Shown here: positions 21,183 to 29,698 of the stretch, one piece after another | Layout: the number at the start of each line of letters is the position of its first letter | Numbering within the stretch: position 1 is the stretch's first letter | Origin: Pirellulales bacterium | GTDB lineage: Bacteria; Planctomycetota; Planctomycetia; Pirellulales; Thermoguttaceae | Assembly (NCBI GenBank): GCA_020846145.1 | Contig: JADLEL010000012.1 | Location: 1-48,799, forward strand | Length of the DNA stretch: 48,799 nt | Direction of reading: 5' to 3' | Notes under the pieces: model-generated | Seen by the model: the letters and a program-made list of their open reading frames with translations, nothing else | What the model was told of the DNA's origin: nothing | The model's database searches: none | Position numbers and translations under genes: made by a program

Positions 21183-22694
21183 ATGAATCGCATTTCCACC
21201 AACTGTTTGCCGGAAGTGGCCGAGTTTCTCGGCGGCAGTCCGCTCAAGGCGGTGATCGGCGGCAAGGAGGTCGAATCCTCGAACCGCGAAGTCTTCGCTA
21301 CCTGCGACCCCGGTTCGCAAGAAATCCTGGCCGAAGTCGCCGCCATGCAGCCGGACGATATCGATTGCGCGGTGCGGGCCGCGGCCGAGGCGTTCGCGCG
21401 CTCCGGTTGGGCGCAGTTGCCGCCGAACGAGCGGGGAGTGCTTCTGCACCGCTTTGCCGACGCCGTCGAAAAGCGAAAGCCGATCTTCGCGCAAATCGAA
21501 TCGCTCGACGCCGGGAAAATTTTGGGGCAAGCCGAAGGCGACGTTCAAAACTTTGTCGAAACGATGCGCTATTACGCCGATCTGGCGATGCACGTACAGC
21601 GCCGCAGCGCGCTGGCGGTTGCCGGACACGAAGCGTGGACCGTGCGGCAACCGTGGGGTCCCTGCGGATTTATCTTCCCTTGGAATTTTCCGATCCTCTT
21701 GGCCGGATGGAACATCGCGCCCGCGCTGGCTGCCGGAAATACCGTGGTCATCAAACCGGCCGAAGACACGCCGCTCTCGACGATCTACTTGGGGCGTCTG
21801 GCCCGGGAAGTCGGCATTCCCGACGGAGTGATCAATGTCGTTCCCGGCTTCGGCAAAGTGGCGGGAGCGGCGCTGGCCGCACATCCGGGTTTGAAGCGTA
21901 TGTCCTTCACCGGCTCGCCCGAGGTCGGCCGTTTGATTGCCGAGGCGTGCGGTCGGAATTTGATGCCCGTCAAGCTGGAATTGGGCGGCAAGGGGGCGGC
22001 CCTGGTGTTCGACGACGTCGATGTGGAGCAAACCGCCGACCGCCTCGTCCAAGCGATCACCTTCCACGCCGGACAGGTCTGCTGCGACGCTACCCGCTGG
22101 ATTATTCATCGCTCGATCTACGAGCGACTCGTCTCGGCCTGCGTTCGGCGCATGCGGGAGGTCAAAATCGGCCACGAGCTGGATCCCGCGGCGCAGATGG
22201 GTCCGGTAGTGAGCCAAAAGCAGCGCGACCGCGTACTGGGCTATTTGCGGCGGGGCGCGGCCGAAGGCGCCAATGTACTGCTCGCAGGGGGCGAAGCCGC
22301 GGTCTCCGGCCGTGACGGTTTCTACGTCAAGCCCGCGCTGCTGGCCGGCTCGCTCGACAACGTGGCCGCGCGCGAGGAGATTTTCGGACCCGTGGCCTTT
22401 TTGACTTCGTTCTCCGATGAGGAAGAGGCCCTCGGATTGGTGAATCGGACCGACTACGGACTGGCCAACAGCGTTTGGACGAGCGATCTCCGCCGCGCTT
22501 CCCGCGTGGCGGAATCGATGGTGGCCGGGAACAGTTGGATCAACGCGCACAACGTTTTCCCGCACGGCGTGCCCTACGCCGGCATCAATCAAAGCGGCAT
22601 GGGCGGAGGAGTTCTTTCCGTCGAGACGCTCTTCGATTACTGGCGCAGCCTGTCGGTGGTCCGCCCGCTCGAAAATTCGGATCCGACGCCTTGA
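21183..22694 (+). CDS. NAD(P)-dependent aldehyde dehydrogenase
   Basis: An ALDH-superfamily enzyme of 503 residues, full length, oxidising an aldehyde to an acid. It has the cofactor-binding segment [20 protein letters not shown] with [12 protein letters not shown], the glycine motif FTGSPEVGR, the general base in LELGGKG (about E266) and the nucleophile in [12 protein letters not shown] (about C299, first Cys). EEIFGPVA and the C-terminal SGMGG are also family signatures. It resembles ALDH1/2-like enzymes; the substrate cannot be read from sequence. Of two nearby ATGs, 21183 is preferred because AGGA (21171-21174) is 8 nt upstream; 21174 would leave no spacing. The peroxiredoxin gene 64 bases downstream may be cotranscribed. 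Confidence 0.93.
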   Translation: MNRISTNCLPEVAEFLGGSPLKAVIGGKEVESSNREVFATCDPGSQEILAEVAAMQPDDIDCAVRAAAEAFARSGWAQLPPNERGVLLHRFADAVEKRKPIFAQIESLDAGKILGQAEGDVQNFVETMRYYADLAMHVQRRSALAVAGHEAWTVRQPWGPCGFIFPWNFPILLAGWNIAPALAAGNTVVIKPAEDTPLSTIYLGRLAREVGIPDGVINVVPGFGKVAGAALAAHPGLKRMSFTGSPEVGRLIAEACGRNLMPVKLELGGKGAALVFDDVDVEQTADRLVQAITFHAGQVCCDATRWIIHRSIYERLVSACVRRMREVKIGHELDPAAQMGPVVSQKQRDRVLGYLRRGAAEGANVLLAGGEAAVSGRDGFYVKPALLAGSLDNVAAREEIFGPVAFLTSFSDEEEALGLVNRTDYGLANSVWTSDLRRASRVAESMVAGNSWINAHNVFPHGVPYAGINQSGMGGGVLSVETLFDYWRSLSVVRPLENSDPTP

Positions 22695-22758
22695 GAAACA
22701 ACATTTTCGGGGCGGAGTCCCTTGGGGACTTCACGTTTTTCATAATTGTGAATATACA

Positions 22759-23217
22759 ATGAATTCGCTCAAGATCGGCGATCGCGCTCCCGACTTCACG
22801 CTGCCTTCGCAAGAAGGCGAGCCGGTCTCGCTCGCCGATTATCGCGGCAAACAAGCCGTGGTGCTCTTCTTTTATCCGAAGGACGAGTCGCCGATCTGCA
22901 CCAAGGAGGCGTGCGGTTTCCGCGACGCCTACGAAGATTTCGCCGCGGCCGGGGCGGCGGTGATCGGCGCGAGTTCCGATTCCGCCGAAAGCCATGAGGC
23001 ATTTGCCGCCCATCACCGCCTGCCGTTTCTCCTTTTGGCCGATGAAGGCGGTGCCCTGCGCAAAGCCTTCGGCGTACCCAAAACCCTCGGCATCATGCCC
23101 GGCCGCGTAACCTACGTGATCGATAAAGAAGGCATCATCCGGTTGATTTTCAATTCGCAACTCTCCGCCGTGGATCACGTCGCCGAGGCAATGAAAATCG
23201 TTCGGCAATTGGGATAA
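22759..23217 (+). CDS. bcp: Peroxiredoxin of the Bcp/PrxQ type
   Basis: A 152-residue thiol peroxidase reducing H2O2 and organic hydroperoxides in the cytoplasm. It opens IGDRAPDFTLPSQEGEPVSL and has peroxidatic C47 in FFYPKDESPICTKEACGF with the resolving C52 five residues on, the PrxQ arrangement. The usual TPGCT is SPICT here: Thr to Ser, a conservative change, and Gly to Ile. It follows the ALDH gene on the same strand after 64 bases and may share its transcript, which would pair aldehyde and peroxide detoxification. No clear Shine-Dalgarno is seen. It ends 28 bases before a D hairpin. Confidence 0.93.
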   Translation: MNSLKIGDRAPDFTLPSQEGEPVSLADYRGKQAVVLFFYPKDESPICTKEACGFRDAYEDFAAAGAAVIGASSDSAESHEAFAAHHRLPFLLLADEGGALRKAFGVPKTLGIMPGRVTYVIDKEGIIRLIFNSQLSAVDHVAEAMKIVRQLG

Positions 23218-23243
23218 TGGTCGAACCGCCGATCAATGCGCAA

Positions 23244-23372
23244 TTTAGCCCCCCGTGAACACACGGGGGGCATCGTCGCACGATCAAAAGCCATCATGAA
23301 TTCCGTAGAAGAATAGCGAATCTCATCAAACGATATTCCACGATGCCCCCATGTTTTCATGGGGGGCTAAAT
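23244..23372. repeat. Paired D hairpins between convergent genes
   Basis: Hairpins GCCCCCCGTGAACACACGGG (23245-23271) and GCCCCCATGTTTTCATGGGG (23344-23370) face each other. Their flanks also pair (TTTAGCCCCC with GGGGGCTAAA, and GGCATCGT with ACGATGCC), so the whole unit is one large inverted repeat. It fills the gap between the peroxiredoxin gene and the leftward UroD-family gene, whose stop is 16 bases away. Confidence 0.85.
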
Positions 23373-23385
23373 GGAAATGAGGCCA

Positions 23386-24609
23386 TCACCCGAACTCGTG
23401 CGCCGCGTCGAGCAAGGCGATCACGTTCTCCGGCGGCACGTCGGCCAGAATATTGTGAACCTGCTGGAAGATAAAACCGCCGCCGGGCTTGAAGATTTCC
23501 ATCTGCCGGCGGACGTGCTCGCGGATTTCCGCGGGCGTGCTTTTGGGTAGAACGAACCGGGTATCGCAGCCGCCGCCCCAGAAGGCGAACCGCGCGCCGA
23601 ATTCGGTCTTTAACTCGCGGGCATCCATGCCGGCGCAGGTGATTTGCACGGGATTCGAGGTGTCCAGACCGGCGTCGATCAAGTGCGGAATCAACGGCCG
23701 GATTCCGCCGCAGCAATGCAGCATGACCTTCACGTCGGCCAGTTCTTTCGCCCTTCGCCACATTTTTTCGTGCCGCGGCTTGAAGAGTTCGACGTACATG
23801 CGGGGCGAGATTTGCGGCCCGTTCTGCGAGCCTAAATCGTCGCCGAAGGAGATCACGTCGATAAACGGTCCGACCGCCGCCAGATACCGCTCCAAATTCG
23901 CCAGATGAATCTCCACCAGCCGGTCGAGAAATTCCGCGGCGCGCTGGGGATTGCCCGCCAGCAGCATGAAAAAGTTGTCGTTCCGATAGAGGAATTGCCC
24001 GACTTCGAGCAAGTTCCCGCCGAAGAGTCCGATAATCGCCCGATCGGTCCGCGCGCGCAGCTTCTTCGCCCTCGCGGCCAAGGTCTTCGGATCGGCCGAT
24101 TCCCGCGGCCCCGGCGGCGAGCCGAACGTACACCACATGTTTTCCGCCAAGGCTTCGGGCAGCCGGTCGAAATCGTCGTTCTCCAAAAACGGCCAATAGC
24201 ATTGCTCGAAATAGATCGCCCCGTCGGGCATCCGCGCCAGCACGCGGCCGCTCGGCCCGCGCAGAATCCAGCCGTCCTCCTGCCGTTCGGGCAAGGCCCA
24301 AACGGGCATTTGGCACGGCGTACCGTCGGGGAGCGTCCAATCGGCCCAATAGTCATCGGTCAGCGAAAATCCCCGGCCAAGCTCGATGGTATCTACCCGG
24401 AAGCGGTCGAGCACGTCGTCATCGACGACGGCCAATTGCTGGATCGGGTCGTACACGCGGATCGGTCTTTCGGGAAAATCCAACGCCTTCCGCAATTTGC
24501 GATAGGCGATCGCCGCGATGCCCGACGAGCGATGACCGCTGAAATCGATCGGCGCGCGGTCGGGTTGGCGGTGGTTCAAGGAAGCTAACACTCGTTCGCG
24601 CGGCGTCAT
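23386..24609 (-). CDS. Uroporphyrinogen decarboxylase (UroD)-family protein, methyltransferase-like
   Basis: A 407-residue TIM-barrel protein of the URO-D superfamily. It starts MTPRERVLASLNHRQPDRAP, the family's usual opening. It carries LHCCGGIRPLIPHLIDAG (His/Cys near 296-298) and, later, WGGGCDTRF (Cys near 346). The H-x-C...C pattern is that of zinc-dependent corrinoid methyltransferases such as MtaA/MtbA rather than of heme-pathway HemE. The substrate is unknown, and no corrinoid protein gene is nearby. In planctomycetes such proteins are often numerous, and many may be catabolic. GGGAGAG upstream supports 24609; the open frame extends to 24819 with unlikely sequence. Confidence 0.82.
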   Translation of the reverse strand: MTPRERVLASLNHRQPDRAPIDFSGHRSSGIAAIAYRKLRKALDFPERPIRVYDPIQQLAVVDDDVLDRFRVDTIELGRGFSLTDDYWADWTLPDGTPCQMPVWALPERQEDGWILRGPSGRVLARMPDGAIYFEQCYWPFLENDDFDRLPEALAENMWCTFGSPPGPRESADPKTLAARAKKLRARTDRAIIGLFGGNLLEVGQFLYRNDNFFMLLAGNPQRAAEFLDRLVEIHLANLERYLAAVGPFIDVISFGDDLGSQNGPQISPRMYVELFKPRHEKMWRRAKELADVKVMLHCCGGIRPLIPHLIDAGLDTSNPVQITCAGMDARELKTEFGARFAFWGGGCDTRFVLPKSTPAEIREHVRRQMEIFKPGGGFIFQQVHNILADVPPENVIALLDAAHEFG

Positions 24610-24660
24610 GCAAGACTCTCCCGACGGAATAATCCCTGAAAGCAACGGAAAACCGCGTTG

Positions 24661-24666
24661 ATTATA
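24661..24666 (-). promoter_or_regulatory. Possible -10 element for the UroD-family gene
   Basis: The minus strand reads TATAAT here, about 52 bases before the start codon at 24609. No good -35 hexamer is evident at the normal spacing. The surrounding interval 24610-24928 separates two divergent genes and holds no gene of its own. Confidence 0.3.
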
Positions 24667-24928
24667 ACTATTTGTCCGCGGGAGAGTAGTGGGAGGCACG
24701 GGCCACGCGCTCCCGATCGACCGCATTTTTTTGTTTTCGCCGGAGGAACCATCGTTTCGGCTCGTCTTCCACCTTGTCGGGCATTCGGATAAAATATCAC
24801 TTATTCCCGCTTCGATCAACCAAGAACGCGCGTTGCACTGAGAATCCCCCGCGCCTTAGGCGTCGGGAAACGGCCGCCCGCGCTTCCCATGACGGCGCAT
24901 TCCGACCTCTTTTGTAAAGGAAATTCCG

Positions 24929-25945
24929 ATGAAATACTTTCGTTCGGCGTGCGTGTTCTTGATTCCCGGACTTTTCCGAGGCATTGCCGCCTGGGCCGCC
25001 GAGCCGCCCGCCGAAAAGGTGGAATACTGCATTGCGCTGCACGGCGGGGCGCATTCCGTCGAGAATCGCTTCACCGGCGAGGAAGAAGCGCAATGCCGCC
25101 AATCGCTGGCCAGGGCCTTGGAAGTCGGCCGCAAGGTCCTCGCCGAAAACGGCGCCGCGCTGGACGCGGTCGAAAAGACGATCCGCGCGATGGAAGACGA
25201 TCCGCTCTTCAACGCCGGCCGGGGCGCCGTGTTCAACGATCTCGGCAAGCACGAATTGGACGCGTCGATCATGGACGGGAGCGCCCGGCAGGCGGGCGGA
25301 GTGGCGATCGTCGCCACCGTGAAAAATCCCATCTCGCTGGCGCGGCTGGTGATGATCGAAACGCCTCACATTCTTCTCTCCGGCGAGGGAGCGGAAAAAT
25401 TCGCCGACGAAATGCGCGGCCGGCCGTCCATCGAGCGCGTGCCCAACTCCTATTTCGACACCGAATCCCGCCGCAAAAAATGGCTCGAACTCCGGGAGAA
25501 AGAAGCGAAAAAGACGACGGCCATGCTTCCCGCGCTTCATCCCAGCACCGTCGGATGCGTGGCCCTCGATAAAAGCGGAAATTTGGCGGCGGGAACTTCC
25601 ACCGGCGGCATGAACAATAAAAAGTGGGGCCGGGTGGGCGATTCCCCCATCGTCGGCGCCGGCACCTACGCCGACAACGCCACCTGCGCCGTCAGCGGCA
25701 CCGGAATCGGCGAGGAATTCATCCGCAATTCCTCCGCCTTCCACGTTTCCGCCCTCATGGCCTACAAGCAGTTCACCGTCGATGAGGCCGTCCGGCACGT
25801 CCTCGAAAAGGTGATGAAGCCGGGAACCGGCGGCATCATCGCCCTCGACCGTACGGGCCGCGTTTCCATGCGCTACACCACCTTCGGCATGGCCCGCGCC
25901 GTCGCCGACTCCACGGGAAAGATCGAAATCGAAGTCTCGAAATGA
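24929..25945 (+). CDS. Exported isoaspartyl peptidase / type-2 L-asparaginase
   Basis: An Ntn-hydrolase of 338 residues that would self-cleave before its nucleophilic Thr and hydrolyse beta-aspartyl peptides or asparagine. An N-terminal signal peptide (MKYFRSACVFLIPGLFRGIA to about residue 24) suggests export. The alpha part has IALHGGAH and FNAGRGAVFNDLGKHELDAS. The cleavage site reads HPSTVGCVALD with Thr207 as nucleophile (usual form GTVGAVA; Gly is replaced by Ser). The beta part has GTSTGG, VGAGTYADN and SGTGIGEEF, all family motifs. AAAGGAAA (24916-24923) supports the start. The stop overlaps the next start as ATGA. Confidence 0.92.
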   Translation: MKYFRSACVFLIPGLFRGIAAWAAEPPAEKVEYCIALHGGAHSVENRFTGEEEAQCRQSLARALEVGRKVLAENGAALDAVEKTIRAMEDDPLFNAGRGAVFNDLGKHELDASIMDGSARQAGGVAIVATVKNPISLARLVMIETPHILLSGEGAEKFADEMRGRPSIERVPNSYFDTESRRKKWLELREKEAKKTTAMLPALHPSTVGCVALDKSGNLAAGTSTGGMNNKKWGRVGDSPIVGAGTYADNATCAVSGTGIGEEFIRNSSAFHVSALMAYKQFTVDEAVRHVLEKVMKPGTGGIIALDRTGRVSMRYTTFGMARAVADSTGKIEIEVSK

Positions 25946-26250
25946 GAGCTTTTCCCTTGAATCGATTCCTTCAATCCTTATTGATCGTATCCACTTTCGC
26001 CTTCTTCCGGCTGGCGATGATGGCGGTGCATGAACTCGGGTACGTTGCGAATGCCCGGCTCAGCGGCGGAACCGTTTCGCGCGTAGTGTTGCATCCGCTG
26101 GTCTTTTCTCGCACCGATTTCGCCGAAAATTCCCATCCGCTCTTCGTCGCGTGGGGCGGAGCATCGTGGGGAATCGTCATCCCTGTCCTGATTTTGGCTG
26201 ATTTTCCTCGGCAAATGATGTGTCGCGGCTTTTACGTAGCGTCATCTTGA
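25942..26250 (+). pseudogene. Truncated M50-like membrane metalloprotease fragment
   Basis: A 102-residue membrane protein that overlaps the asparaginase stop by 4 bases, suggesting translational coupling. It has an N-terminal hydrophobic segment with AMMAVHELGYVANARLSGGT where a site-2-protease-like family has HELGH, followed by RVVLHPLVFSRTDF and HPLFVAWGGASWG. From memory these resemble a planctomycete M50-type protein of roughly twice this length. The second zinc His is Tyr, and the protein ends abruptly after one more hydrophobic segment. It is most likely an inactive remnant, though a short membrane protein with a new role cannot be excluded. Confidence 0.5.
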
Positions 26251-26348
26251 TGGTTATAAACATACCCCCGAAATCCTCCGGCCCTCCATAATGCCTAGTC
26301 GCGATAAAATATATGACAAATGTGAAAAGAATTTTCCAAGAAAGCAAA

Positions 26349-26402
26349 AACCTTCGCAGGCGGGGCAGGGACCTGCGAAGGCTTAGAGGCAAGGGCATTG
26401 CC
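26349..26402. repeat. Hairpins downstream of the asparaginase unit
   Basis: CCTTCGCAGG (26349-26358) pairs with CCTGCGAAGG (26370-26379), and GAGGCAAGGGCATTGCCCTC forms a second hairpin just after. There is no T-tract. It may end the asparaginase transcript. Confidence 0.5.
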
Positions 26403-26450
26403 CTCGCACCGTCCTAGGTTAACTGCATTTACCATGCAATTCAAGCCCCC

Positions 26451-26620
26451 AAATATACTGCGTTCGGTTGAGATTGTCCGATTTCAAGCGAGCCGGGGGG
26501 TTTATCTCCTCGGCTAGAAGTGCGATATTGTTCGACGATTCTAGTTGAGGGGATAAACCCCCCGGCTCGCTGTCCAATATGTCGAATTGTGTCAATCTCA
26601 ACCGAACACCGTATAGAATC
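26451..26620. repeat. Palindromic element P, copy 2, nested in a larger palindrome
   Basis: P arms lie at 26488-26517 (GCGAGCCGGGGGGTTTATCT...) and 26541-26570, matching the copies at 9-87 and 43691-43809. Outer arms also pair: CGTTCGGTTGAGATTG near 26461 and CAATCTCAACCGAAC near 26594. The whole is about 150 bases. The remaining sequence 26621-26891 contains no gene I can support. Confidence 0.75.
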
Positions 26621-26891
26621 ATGCGACCATTCCTATTCACGATGATTACAGAGTATCGCTTTTTCGGACTTCGGAAAAACGATTGGCTCCAATCCTCCCG
26701 CCGACAAAATTCTTTCAATTTTTTTAATAATTGTGTTATTTCCGGGATTTTCCAGCAAATCCGACTTGAACGCTTCCCCCGTAGCGAAAATCCTGCTATG
26801 GTTATTGGTAGTGGTGCATTTCATCCATCCGTGGGGGCTTGGGAAATTTGTTCAGGCGCACTTTTTCATTGCTTAACGCAAGGAGTTCCTC

Positions 26892-27536
26892 ATGACCCTC
26901 CAAAAGAAGCTTCGACTTTTAATCGCCGACGACCATGAAGTCATCCGCACAGGGCTGAAATGCCTGTTGGCCGATACGGGGATCCAGGTTGTCGCCGACG
27001 TGGCCACGGCGCAGGCCGCCGTGAAGTATGCGTTGGAAAACGACGTGGATGTCGTGCTCTTGGACATCCGCATGCCCGATGGCGACGGTCTGACCACACT
27101 GGGCCGCATCAAGCTGGACAAACCGGACCTGCCGATCCTGATTATGTCCAATTTCGATAATCCCACGTATATTGCCCGGGCCGTCGCCTTGGGCGCCAGC
27201 GGTTATCTGCTGAAAGGTTGCACCCTCGAGGAGATCATCAAGGCGATCGAGACCGCCGCTGCCGGCGAAAGCCTTTTTACGCGTGAGATACTGCGCCGCG
27301 TGAGTGGATCCCTGGCCACCCCGCGCCTTGCCACCGAATTCGAAGTGGCTTTAACCCAACGCGAGAGCGAAGTCCTCAAGCAGTTGGCTTTGGGCTTAAC
27401 GAACAAGGAAATCGCCGTTGCATTAAAAATCAGTTACGAGACCGTGAAGGAGCACGTCCAGCACATTCTGCGCAAAATTGGAGTTACCGACCGGACCCAA
27501 GCCGCGGTATGGGCGGTGCGTAACGGACTGGACTGA
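26892..27536 (+). CDS. NarL/LuxR-family response regulator
   Basis: A 214-residue DNA-binding response regulator. The receiver domain (6-125) has the acidic pair D13/D14 (LIADDHE), phospho-acceptor D58 (VVLLDIRMPDGDG), switch S86 (ILIMSNFD) and K108 (GYLLKG). The LuxR-type helix-turn-helix (about 150-214) is LTQRESEVLKQLALGLTNKE with VKEHVQHILRKIGVTDRTQA. All phosphorylation residues are present. No histidine kinase gene is in the window, so it is an orphan here. AGGAG seven bases upstream supports the start. Its targets are unknown. Confidence 0.93.
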   Translation: MTLQKKLRLLIADDHEVIRTGLKCLLADTGIQVVADVATAQAAVKYALENDVDVVLLDIRMPDGDGLTTLGRIKLDKPDLPILIMSNFDNPTYIARAVALGASGYLLKGCTLEEIIKAIETAAAGESLFTREILRRVSGSLATPRLATEFEVALTQRESEVLKQLALGLTNKEIAVALKISYETVKEHVQHILRKIGVTDRTQAAVWAVRNGLD

Positions 27537-27648
27537 TTACAGGCGACGCGGCCGCGGCGAAACCGGGAGTTGAATGAGACCCGGCGGATTCGATAGGACG
27601 AACAGAAGCCAAAAGCCGCCGCATTCTCCTTGCCGAAGCTTAAAACCC

Positions 27649-27719
27649 GTCCAGTATCAAGACCGCGTTTCGTTCGGTGCGGACACGGTTTGGTTGGCGA
27701 TTCTGCGAGGCGGGAGCCT
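27649..27719. repeat. Dispersed 71-bp repeat, second copy
   Basis: Nearly the same as 7940-8010: GTCCAGTATCAAGACCGCGT at the start, GGTTTGGTTGGCGATTCTGC in the middle and GAGGCGGGAGCCT at the end, with a few mismatches. It lies in the 337-base gap 27537-27873, which otherwise shows no gene. Confidence 0.75.
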
Positions 27720-27873
27720 GGGAACGAGAAAAACGCACTTCGTAATCCTTAACAATTAAACTACTACCGATTGGACGCCGGTCGGTTGTGGATTCGATCG
27801 CGGGCTACAGACTGAAGTCCTTCGCGCGCGAGGTTGTGAATTAAAACCAACAACGTCGGATCGGAGAAAACTC

Positions 27874-29037
27874 ATGAGAGCACGCATTCCATTATCGATC
27901 GAACAATTATTGGTTATGGGAATCTGTTGCGTCGCGTTCCAGACGGCGGGCATTGCCCCCGTTCGCGCGGAACAAAACGACCAGACCTCGAATCCGAAAT
28001 TCGCCAAGTGGCTCAAGCCGATGGATTGGCGGCGGGATAGCGAGGAGCCGGTCATCAAGATCGGCGAGAAGGGACAGTTCGACGATCAGCACCTTTTCGC
28101 GCCGAACGCGATTATGGTGGGCGACGAATACTGGCTCTATTATTCGGGTTCGCAAAACGACGTGATCGCCAAGGGCATTTACAAGCCCGCGAACCAACTG
28201 ACCGAAGCGCAAAAGGCCCGCATCCGAAGAATCAAGGATAAAGACCGGCTCTACAAGGTCGGGCTGGCGAAGAGCAAGGACGGCGTTCACTTCCAGAAAT
28301 ACGCCGGTTCGCCGGTGCTCGATTTCGGCGACGACCGGAAGGGAATCGTTACGCCCAGCATGATGCGCGACGGCGACGGAGCGGCGGTTCGAGAGCGGGG
28401 AAAACTCGTGATGTACTTCACGGGCGTCGATATGCCGGGCAATTACAAGCACGATCTTTATCGCGCGACGAGCGAGGACGGACTGAAGTGGTCGCCGCCG
28501 TCGCCCCTCCTGCTCGAAAACGCCTACGCCTGCCACGTGATGAAAGACGGCGACGCCTATCGGATGTGGTTCGTTGACGTGGGCAAGCGGCCCTGGGTGA
28601 TCCGCAATGCGGAAAGCCGCGATGGGCTGCAATGGACCGTGGCGGAAAAACCCTGTCTCGTTCCGCAGGAGCAAGCGTGGGAGCGGGGCGACAAGGTCCT
28701 GGTCTATCCCTCGGTGCTCAAGCAGGACGGGATTTTCATCATGCTTTACGGCAGCTATTGGGACGGCCCGGAGAAAACGGCGATCGGCCTGGCAGTCAGC
28801 GAAGACGGCAAGAACTGGACGCGATTCGCGGGCAATCCGGTCTTCAAGCCGGAACCCAAGCATTACTGGGAAGCGAACTTCACCACGAGCCAGACATTCA
28901 TGAAGCTCAAGGACGGGAGCTACCGCCTTTGGTACGCCTCGCGGAAAAAACCCGAAAGCGACGGGGAGCCGGGCTGGGCCAGCATGTACTATGCGATCGG
29001 GACCGCCCATTGGACCGGACCGGAAGGAGGAGACTAA
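27874..29037 (+). CDS. Secreted five-bladed beta-propeller, glycosidase-like
   Basis: A 387-residue exported protein. The N-terminus (1-32, through MGICCVAFQTAGIAPVRA) is a signal peptide. The rest shows the repeated blade pattern of the GH43/GH32/GH130 superfamily: FAPNAIMVGDEYWLYYSGSQ, LVMYFTGVDMPGNYKHDLYR, ATSEDGLKWSPPSPLL, VYPSVLKQDGIFIMLYGSYW and MKLKDGSYRLWYASRK. The SxDGxxW elements and the acidic residues at blade starts fit a carbohydrate-active fold. Substrate and catalytic residues cannot be assigned. GGAG nine bases upstream supports the start. Periplasmic or surface polysaccharide use is the likely setting. Confidence 0.78.
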   Translation: MRARIPLSIEQLLVMGICCVAFQTAGIAPVRAEQNDQTSNPKFAKWLKPMDWRRDSEEPVIKIGEKGQFDDQHLFAPNAIMVGDEYWLYYSGSQNDVIAKGIYKPANQLTEAQKARIRRIKDKDRLYKVGLAKSKDGVHFQKYAGSPVLDFGDDRKGIVTPSMMRDGDGAAVRERGKLVMYFTGVDMPGNYKHDLYRATSEDGLKWSPPSPLLLENAYACHVMKDGDAYRMWFVDVGKRPWVIRNAESRDGLQWTVAEKPCLVPQEQAWERGDKVLVYPSVLKQDGIFIMLYGSYWDGPEKTAIGLAVSEDGKNWTRFAGNPVFKPEPKHYWEANFTTSQTFMKLKDGSYRLWYASRKKPESDGEPGWASMYYAIGTAHWTGPEGGD

Positions 29038-29080
29038 AGAGGCAGACGCATCCACGACTTATCGCAATTGATTCATTGGT

Positions 29081-29350
29081 AAGCGTTCACGCCCCGGTCG
29101 GGGACTGGTCCATTTTTCGGCGGGAGAACGTATATTGCGCCGCGGCGCGAGGGGGACAGTCCCATTTTCGCGGCGATTAACCCACATTATTCATAAAAGC
29201 GATTTGTAGAAGCGGCATCTTGCCGCTTTTGCCTAAAATGCGGCAAGATGCCGCATCTACGATGTTTCTGAATAATCCCGGTTAAGCATTTTTACGGCGC
29301 CATCATCTATTGCGCTGCGAAAATCGGGACAGTCCCCTGTGAACGGTTAC
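29081..29350. repeat. C-family element interrupted by element B
   Basis: The left half is 29081-29176 (AAGCGTTCACGCCCCGGTCG ... CCCATTTTCGCGGCGA) and the right half 29286-29350 (GCATTTTTACGGCGCC ... CTGTGAACGGTTAC). They are separated by element B with TTAA on both sides. The reverse complement of the same two halves occurs at 42090-42376, where element A sits at the same internal position. The 661-base gap 29038-29698 contains only this element and an A copy. Confidence 0.85.
29181..29281. mobile_element. MITE-like element B, copy 1 (TTAA flanks)
   Basis: A 101-bp element with terminal inverted repeats CCCACATTATTCATAAA / CCGGGATTATTCAGAAA and a core hairpin GCGGCATCTTGCCGC / GCGGCAAGATGCCGC. 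TTAA at 29177-29180 and 29282-29285 fits a 4-bp target duplication. The second copy, at 43143-43243, has the same length. It encodes nothing. IS1380-like or TTAA-targeting transposases are possible mobilisers (inference only). Confidence 0.82.
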
Positions 29351-29429
29351 ATTAATTGATTGCCGCGGGTAGAATTGGTCTCGGTGAAAAACACCCGATC
29401 TGCTACGCCGCCGCTACGATGAACGCTTA

Positions 29430-29553
29430 GGCGCTGTCCGACAATAAACTACCGAATTCCTAACGTAGTAGGCACACTCCGTGTGCCGTAATTCGCGGAC
29501 GGCACACGGAGTGTGCCTACTACGATTCCGGCAACTTATTGTCGGGCAACGCC
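29430..29553 (+). mobile_element. MITE-like element A
   Basis: A 124-bp palindromic element. The left end is GGCGCTGTCCGACAATAA and the right end, reversed, is GGCGTTGCCCGACAATAA. The core GTAGTAGGCACACTCCGTGT pairs perfectly with its partner across a short AATTCGCGG loop. TTA precedes it (29427-29429) and TCA follows (29554-29556), a target duplication with one change. The ends and TNA-type target recall some IS5-family groups, but no transposase is present. Confidence 0.82.
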
Positions 29554-29698
29554 TCAGCAGGCGATGGATGATTGCTCGAGATGCCGGGAGCTGGAAGCGC
29601 GAGGGCGTGCGGCGGAGGAGCAGATGCGCATCTTGCCGGCGGCTCGCCCTCGTCAAAGTCCCGGAAATGAGCGCGGACGCGGCGCGCGCGTGAAATCG

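Noticed and set aside
26579..26938. A 119-codon open frame upstream of the response regulator
   Set aside because: It overlaps the true start region of the regulator in another frame and part of a palindrome; no domain and no ribosome binding site.
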